A stretch of DNA of 25,978 bases from a virus. The notes under the pieces were generated by a model that was given only the letters and a program-made list of their open reading frames with translations, did not search any database and was not told the DNA's origin. This document shows positions 21,830-25,978 of this stretch, in pieces (position 1 is the stretch's first letter; every line of letters starts with the position of its first letter). The stretch spans positions 1-25,978 of IMG/VR virus record IMGVR_UViG_3300031952_000121; one strand, 5' to 3'. The translations under genes were made by a program, and so were the position numbers.

Positions 21830-23312
21830 CGAACCTCCCCGACAAATCCGCCAGGGTCATGGCCCGCTGTATCAGGTTTCCAAGGGATGCCGGGTCCATC
21901 CGGCCGTGAGCCTCGATCATCTTGTTCCGGAATTCCTCGAGGGATTGACAGTTCCGGAGAAGAGCCTCGATCGGCATCATCAGGTCATCTGTGGAAGCCT
22001 CCGCCAACGCCCTATCCGTGATCCCGTCGATCGTCGATGCGGGCAGGCCCCTTTCCGAGAATTGCGGCGTTCCCGGAAACAGGCCGGCACCGGCGGGAGG
22101 CACAACCAATTCATCATCTTCCTCCGGCTCCGGTATGTCGTAGGTCTCATAAAAATATCTCTTCGGCGCCGGCACTCCGATTTCCCGCACCAGGATCTTA
22201 TCTCTATCCGCCAGGGCTTTGAGGTCCTTCTCCGGCTGGGTTCGCACCCAGAGTTTGGGGTAAACCGCCTGCACCCCGAAGTTGAAATCCACGATCCAGC
22301 GAATCAGGGTGGCATTGAGGCATTCACAGAGCAGGTCCGCATCGGCCTTCACGTAATCGGCACGGATGTCAACGGCCTGCTCCTCGCTGCCCAGTTTGCC
22401 GGGGGTCGCCTCGGCTGATGCGGTATGGCCCAGGACCGCCTTGCTGATCTGCTTGTCCATGAATTCGCACAGGGATTCATAGGTATTGATCGAGCTCTGC
22501 CGCGCGGCCTCGATCAATTCAATCAACATCCCATCCGGAGTGATGACCGCGGACTCCTGCTGCATGGCCCCCAGGGCTTCGAGGAGTTTGTCTTGCTCCT
22601 CTTTATCGGTGCCGGGCGGATACTTTCCCCAGGGGGTGGGGGCCCCGAATTTCTCCGCGAAAATCACCCAGAACTTGATGCCGTGTTTCTTGAACCAGAC
22701 GGGCCACCAGCACTTTTGCCCCAGGCCTTTGCCGTAGGGGTTATCCGATGATCCATAGGTAAAGATGATGAATTTGCGGTCCGGGACCGGCTCCCCCTCG
22801 ATCATGGAACTGGGTGTCAGAAGGCGGAGCTCGCGCTCAGGGGTGAATATGAACCGGCGCGGGTGTTTGGCCAGGATCTTATCGATCAATATCTTGCCGT
22901 TCGAATACTGCCACATGATCTCCGCGCCATAGAAGCCGTAGAGGATCCCCTGGAGCATCTCCTGCCGCGCCTGGTCGAAATTGCAGGAGAGGAGGACCTG
23001 TTTCACGAAGTCGGCTATTTCCTGCGCCTTCTTTTCTTCCGCGGTCGGCCGCCGCCGGTCCGCGCTCGGCTGCGCCGGATCCACCTGCCATTCCTTATTG
23101 ACCACCGCCAGGTAGCGCGTCTGGAACACGGAACTCGCATGCGCGTCCCGGTCCACCTCGTCGTAGAGTTTAATTCCCTTACCGGCCGATTCGGAAAGAA
23201 GGACCGGGTCCGGATTCTCCAGGCGCTTCAACCAGCCGGCGAAGATCTCGATGTCCTTCGCCGCTGTGGCGACCTCGTTGATTTCCGGTTTTTTGACTGC
23301 TTCGTCAGCCAT
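21813..23312 (-). CDS. Mu gp29-like portal protein (DUF935)
   Basis: This 499-aa protein forms the DNA entry vertex of the head. Landmarks that fit DUF935 include LYDEVDRDAHASSVFQTRYLAV, FDQARQEMLQGILYGFYGAEIMW, KYPPGTDKEEQDKLLEALG, ISKAVLGHTASAEATPGKLGSEEQAVDIRADYV and LNATLIRWIVDFNFG. The last ~90 residues (from PEEDDELVVP) are the flexible end. Length matches the family. AGGAAAGGGAA precedes the ATG. It overlaps the MuF gene by 17 bp, and the usual terminase-portal-MuF order is kept. Confidence 0.92.
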   Translation of the reverse strand: MADEAVKKPEINEVATAAKDIEIFAGWLKRLENPDPVLLSESAGKGIKLYDEVDRDAHASSVFQTRYLAVVNKEWQVDPAQPSADRRRPTAEEKKAQEIADFVKQVLLSCNFDQARQEMLQGILYGFYGAEIMWQYSNGKILIDKILAKHPRRFIFTPERELRLLTPSSMIEGEPVPDRKFIIFTYGSSDNPYGKGLGQKCWWPVWFKKHGIKFWVIFAEKFGAPTPWGKYPPGTDKEEQDKLLEALGAMQQESAVITPDGMLIELIEAARQSSINTYESLCEFMDKQISKAVLGHTASAEATPGKLGSEEQAVDIRADYVKADADLLCECLNATLIRWIVDFNFGVQAVYPKLWVRTQPEKDLKALADRDKILVREIGVPAPKRYFYETYDIPEPEEDDELVVPPAGAGLFPGTPQFSERGLPASTIDGITDRALAEASTDDLMMPIEALLRNCQSLEEFRNKMIEAHGRMDPASLGNLIQRAMTLADLSGRFDAAQR

Positions 23313-23379
23313 TTCCCTTTCCTATGGCCGCGCCGCGCGCGCTCCTACAATCCGCAATCCGCAATCCGCAATCCGCAAT
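23313..23379. repeat. AATCCGC heptamer repeat plus GC-rich palindromic unit
   Basis: The gap between terminase stop and portal start is filled with about four AATCCGC units (23348-23379) next to a palindrome-like CGCGCGCGG-type segment (23324-23346) reading TGTAGGAGCGCGCGCGGC on the minus strand, a REP-like unit. The terminase stop codon TGA directly adjoins the heptamers. Confidence 0.75.
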
Positions 23380-24912
23380 TCACAGGTAGGTTTCCATCCT
23401 GGTGAAATCCCTCTTTACCCCCGTGCTTTTGTATTCGATCTTCCCCGCCGGCCGGTTCGCCGCCTGGGCGGCCAGGGCCTTGGCCCAGAAATGATCCGCG
23501 TGCCCGGTCTCCTCCGTCTTGTCCGCGTCAAAGCGGAAATGGCCGGTGGAAGTCTCGTATTTCTTGACCGAGTGCAATGAATTGCGGATTGTATTGCTCA
23601 TCGGGATCCGCGACTGGAGGTCCTCGAAATTTTTCTTCAGCCCCGTGGCGAGCGCTTCTTTACTGGCCACGGTGAAGTCGATCCCCTCCACCTTCCATTC
23701 CCCGAACTTCTCAATGGCTTCCTCGGCGATCTGCATGCCCAGACCCGTCTGGTCGATGCAGGCCCTTTTCATCCCCGGATGGCTTAAGAGTTGAAATAGG
23801 ATTCTCTTCTGCACGAAGAAGGGCTGCTTGAGCATCTCGATCACCGTCCGGGTCCAGGCCACCCCGTCCTTCAGCTCATCGAGCCAGATCACCGAAAGGT
23901 CCCGCTTCCGCGCCACGTCGAACCCAAGGTACAAATCCCCCACAACCCCCCTTTGGAAAAGGGGGGCAGGGGGGATTTGCTGGAGGAGAGGAGGTTCGAG
24001 GTTGGTGCGGCGGAATTCCTTGTAAGCGTCCTTCGCTTCATCCAGCAAAGCCTTCGCCCAGTCGGGCGTCGTTTCGCATTCGTCGTTCTCCACTGAGGCG
24101 ATGAGGTCATAGGTCAGGAAGGCCGTGGCCTCGTCCAGGAACTCCACCTCGTATTCCTGCGCCCAACCTTCATCGTCCCCGAAACCATTTTTAAGTTCCT
24201 CCACGGTCGTGGGCTTCCCGCTTTCATCCCGGAGCACCAACCCTTCTTTAATCGCCACCTGGATCGGCACCACGTGCTTGGAATACCCGTTGTCCGCCGT
24301 GCAGAGCTCGTAAAATTTATTCTTCTTGCCGAAGGGCGTCGAAATGACCCGGATCTTGTACCCCCGGGTGATGGTGGGATAGAGCGCGCGCCAGATGGCC
24401 CGGCTGTCCTTGTGCAGGGCGAATTCGTCCAGGAGGATGTTGGCGCTCCAGCCCCGGGCCGTGTCCGGGTTGGCCGGCAGCCCGATGATCCGTGACCCGT
24501 TGGGGAATACGATCTCCAGCATCTTATATTCGGCGTCGTCGCCCTTGAACGTCCCCTCGACCTCTTCTACGGCCACGCCGATCGCCTTGGCGTGGACCGT
24601 GGCCTGGACGATGAGCTGTTTGGACTGCCTTTCCCCACGGGAGAGGCAGACCCACATGGTCTTGTGCTCGTAGGAGTCGAGCACCGCCTCGAGCGTCGCC
24701 CCGAAGGTCTTCCCCCCCTGCCGTGTCACCCGCCCGACTTTAAAGCGCGACTTATCCTCCACCCACCGCTTCTGGTAGATGGTCAGCGGGATCAGAGGCA
24801 ATTGCGGATTGCGGATTGCGGATTGCGGATCGGTTTTTTTGCCCTTTGCCGAATCTGCGTAATCTGCGAAATCTGCGGATATATCTTTAGGCCGTTGTGC
24901 CCGTGATGCCAT
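23380..24912 (-). CDS. Large terminase subunit (Mu gp28-like), with repeat-derived peptide insertions
   Basis: This 510-aa protein is the packaging motor ATPase and nuclease. Walker-A-like RQGGKT lies at 64-69, Walker B ILLDEFAL near 160, and nuclease LGFDVARKRD, with Asp332 as a likely metal ligand, is followed by CIDQTGLGMQIAEEA. It begins inside the gp27-like gene (26-bp overlap). Residues ~11-37 are encoded by two short repeats: three 9-base units giving ADFADYADS, then AATCCGC-type heptamers giving DPQSAIRNPQ. Residues ~312-327 (IPPAPLFQRGVVGD) come from a 46-bp palindromic repeat exactly at the ATPase/nuclease linker. All three keep frame, so the gene may still work. Confidence 0.92.
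   Translation of the reverse strand: MASRAQRPKDISADFADYADSAKGKKTDPQSAIRNPQLPLIPLTIYQKRWVEDKSRFKVGRVTRQGGKTFGATLEAVLDSYEHKTMWVCLSRGERQSKQLIVQATVHAKAIGVAVEEVEGTFKGDDAEYKMLEIVFPNGSRIIGLPANPDTARGWSANILLDEFALHKDSRAIWRALYPTITRGYKIRVISTPFGKKNKFYELCTADNGYSKHVVPIQVAIKEGLVLRDESGKPTTVEELKNGFGDDEGWAQEYEVEFLDEATAFLTYDLIASVENDECETTPDWAKALLDEAKDAYKEFRRTNLEPPLLQQIPPAPLFQRGVVGDLYLGFDVARKRDLSVIWLDELKDGVAWTRTVIEMLKQPFFVQKRILFQLLSHPGMKRACIDQTGLGMQIAEEAIEKFGEWKVEGIDFTVASKEALATGLKKNFEDLQSRIPMSNTIRNSLHSVKKYETSTGHFRFDADKTEETGHADHFWAKALAAQAANRPAGKIEYKSTGVKRDFTRMETYL
23933..23978. repeat. Palindromic repeat inside the terminase gene
   Basis: AAATCCCCC at the left end is matched by GGGGGGATTT at the right, and CCCCCCTTT by AAAGGGGGG in the centre around GGA. 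A second copy is at 25431-25470. It is translated as PPAPLFQRG in the terminase. Confidence 0.9.
24799..24886. repeat. Two short tandem repeats in the terminase 5' end
   Basis: At 24799-24832 about four AT(T)GCGG heptamers occur, and at 24851-24886 three AATCTGCGx nonamers. Both are in frame and code for the N-terminal extension of the large terminase. Confidence 0.85.
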
Positions 24913-25420
24913 AAATCTCTTCCTTGATCATTGTCAGGGCCTCGGGGCTCAGCCCCCGGGCCTTCCCTTTTTCCTCGATGTTCTTCACCGCCTGCCGCGC
25001 CTTATCCCTAACCTCGCGCGCCCACTTCTTCTGGGTGACAGCGGCCCGGTTCAGCCGGGCGATCATAATCCCCATTTTGGAAATATTTGTCTGCTTCGGA
25101 TCTATGTCCTCCATTTTGATCAAAACATTAAACGCTTTTTCCTGGCAAAGCCGGGTCAGCGCCTCGCCCATCGCGCCCTCTTCGTCCCCCACCGCCTCGG
25201 TGATGGCCTTGGCCTGTTCGGTAGCTATCTTGATGGCGGACAGCTTGTTCTCGAATTCCTTCCCGTACCGATGGGCGGCCGACCGCGAAATCTCGAACCC
25301 CTGCTCCTTCAGCCAGCCCGCCAGCCCGTCATAATCGGCGAACCCGCCGGCGATCAGCCGCTTCTCAAAGGCCTCCCGGATATCCCTCGGCAATCTGGAT
25401 ATAGAAGATCTCGGCGGCAT
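24887..25420 (-). CDS. Mu gp27-like DUF3486 protein (small terminase type)
   Basis: This is a 177-aa protein. It opens with PPRSSISRLPRDIREAFEKRL, followed by GFADYDGLAGWLKEQGFEISRSAAHRYGKEF, the DNA-binding-like part typical of DUF3486. The remainder is helical, with MEDIDPKQTNISKMGIMIARLNRAAVTQKKW in the middle and a C-terminus of KARQAVKNIEEKGKARGLSPE. The family occupies the small terminase slot in Mu-like phages and is thought to recognise packaging DNA. Length and position just before the large terminase fit. The start has GGGAG six bases upstream. Confidence 0.92.
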   Translation of the reverse strand: MPPRSSISRLPRDIREAFEKRLIAGGFADYDGLAGWLKEQGFEISRSAAHRYGKEFENKLSAIKIATEQAKAITEAVGDEEGAMGEALTRLCQEKAFNVLIKMEDIDPKQTNISKMGIMIARLNRAAVTQKKWAREVRDKARQAVKNIEEKGKARGLSPEALTMIKEEIYGITGTTA

Positions 25421-25430
25421 TCAAACTCCC

Positions 25431-25505
25431 AAATCTTCCCCCCTTTGGAAAAGGGGGACTGGGGGGATTTCAATCCGCAATCCGCAATCCGCAATCCGCA
25501 ATTGG
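25431..25505. repeat. Palindromic repeat followed by AATCCGC heptamers
   Basis: 25431-25470 is the second copy of the CCCCCCTTT-GGA-AAAGGGGG palindrome found in the terminase gene. It is followed at 25471-25505 by about four AATCCGC units. Together they fill the gap between the gp26-like and DUF3486 genes. Confidence 0.9.
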
Positions 25506-25506
25506 C

Positions 25507-25821
25507 TCACCACCACACCTTGGGGCGGGCGATCCCCGGAAGGCAATCATCGTTATATTCCACGATTTGCACCCCATGCCAATTGATCTTGGCGAACCAG
25601 ATCGGACGGTCGCGCTCACTGATAGTCAGCAGCCCCCGGTCCGCCAGGTAATCCAGCTCCCTGCGCAGCTCCGTAATCGTGAGATCGGGGATGCAGGGAT
25701 CGATGGCGTTGCGGATAATGGCCTCCGATGCCCCCACCGGCTGGGCGGCATAAAGGGACCGCAGGATCATCCACCGCAATTCTTCCCGCCGCGCTTTTTC
25801 CAGATCCACTTTTCCGCTCAT
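25507..25821 (-). CDS. Mu gp26-like winged-helix protein
   Basis: This is a 104-aa protein. After a helix (RREELRWMILRSLYAAQPVG), a helix-turn-helix-like stretch (ASEAIIRNAIDPCIPDLTITELRRELDYLADRG) and a beta-wing (LLTISERDRPIWFAKINWHG) follow, the layout of winged-helix proteins often labelled ArsR-like in Mu-type prophages. It lies between DUF2730 and DUF3486, the gp26 slot. Its ATG overlaps the DUF2730 stop as ATGA. Whether it regulates transcription or acts in head assembly is not settled. Confidence 0.85.
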   Translation of the reverse strand: MSGKVDLEKARREELRWMILRSLYAAQPVGASEAIIRNAIDPCIPDLTITELRRELDYLADRGLLTISERDRPIWFAKINWHGVQIVEYNDDCLPGIARPKVWW

Positions 25822-25978
25822 TCCTCGATCTCCTTTGATTTATTCCCGGCGGAGATTAAGTCCCGCAGGCGGTCCAATTTTGTCAGAATGGTGACCTCGT
25901 GGCGGATGAAATCCTCCCGCCGCTCATAGGAGAGCGGGAGATCCGCCTTCATCTCCAGGACCTCCCTCTCCAGCGTCT
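25818..25978 (-). CDS. DUF2730-like protein, C-terminal part (gene continues past the right edge)
   Basis: The frame runs in from the right edge and stops at TGA 25818-25820. The 52 visible residues (LEREVLEMKADLPLSYERRE, then DFIRHEVTILTKLDRLRDLI) match the C-terminal pattern of DUF2730 (gp25 slot in Mu-like phages), a small protein with an N-terminal membrane segment not visible here. Coupled to the gp26-like gene by ATGA overlap. Function is unknown in the family. Confidence 0.85.
   Translation of the reverse strand, partial: TLEREVLEMKADLPLSYERREDFIRHEVTILTKLDRLRDLISAGNKSKEIEE

Noticed and set aside
25471-25505. CRISPR array from short repeats
   Set aside because: The units are seven bases with no spacers; this is simple tandem repetition.

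Overview
The window holds most of the late (structural) operon of a Mu-like transposable prophage. Every phage gene lies on the minus strand, so the operon reads from the right edge down to about position 287. At the extreme left, on the plus strand, is the last 34 codons of what looks like a host M18-type aminopeptidase gene, so the left end probably includes the prophage/chromosome junction (somewhere in 108-286). A perfect 11-bp inverted repeat at 195-235 sits between the two convergent units. The host is probably an environmental Gram-negative bacterium of the Desulfobacterota ('Deltaproteobacteria') type. The reasons are moderate-to-high GC by eye, strong GGAGG ribosome binding sites, and several short dispersed repeat families I associate with such genomes. 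This placement is an inference.

Layout in transcription order. (1) Packaging and portal, 25978-21110: DUF2730 tail end, gp26-like winged helix, gp27-like DUF3486 small terminase, gp28-like large terminase, gp29-like portal (DUF935), gp30/MuF head morphogenesis. (2) Head, 21122-16854: gpG-like morphogenesis protein, a candidate promoter/operator, ChaB-protease with an internally started scaffold, DUF2190-type cement protein, major capsid, and a 58-aa protein. (3) An appendage block, 16804-11878: secreted FnIII protein, unknown 303-aa protein, beta-helix plus 21-residue-repeat protein, duplicated fibre-domain protein, unknown 109-aa protein. (4) Connector, 11878-10965: gp36-like DUF1320 and gp37-like DUF1834. 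(5) A non-contractile tail, 10892-287: tail tube, frameshifted tail-assembly chaperone pair, tape measure, distal-tail-like protein, very large hub with a beta-propeller insertion, tail-tip protein, small coiled-coil protein, terminal fibre-like protein. No sheath gene is seen, so this is a Mu-type head on a siphovirus-type tail, as in B3/D3112-like phages. Transposase, repressor and lysis genes would lie beyond the right edge.

The most notable observations are these. The MuF gene carries one in-frame TGA exactly where the family normally has the second Cys of its C-x-C motif. The reading frame stays intact for 69 more codons, and a small hairpin follows the TGA, so a selenocysteine codon is possible, with a nonsense mutation as the alternative. 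Host-type dispersed repeats lie inside the large terminase coding sequence and are translated. A different GC-clamped hairpin sits in every gap between the protease/scaffold, cement, capsid, 58-aa and FnIII genes. A 63-bp/21-residue repeat array has a 252-bp higher-order repeat. The hub protein has a transmembrane hairpin.
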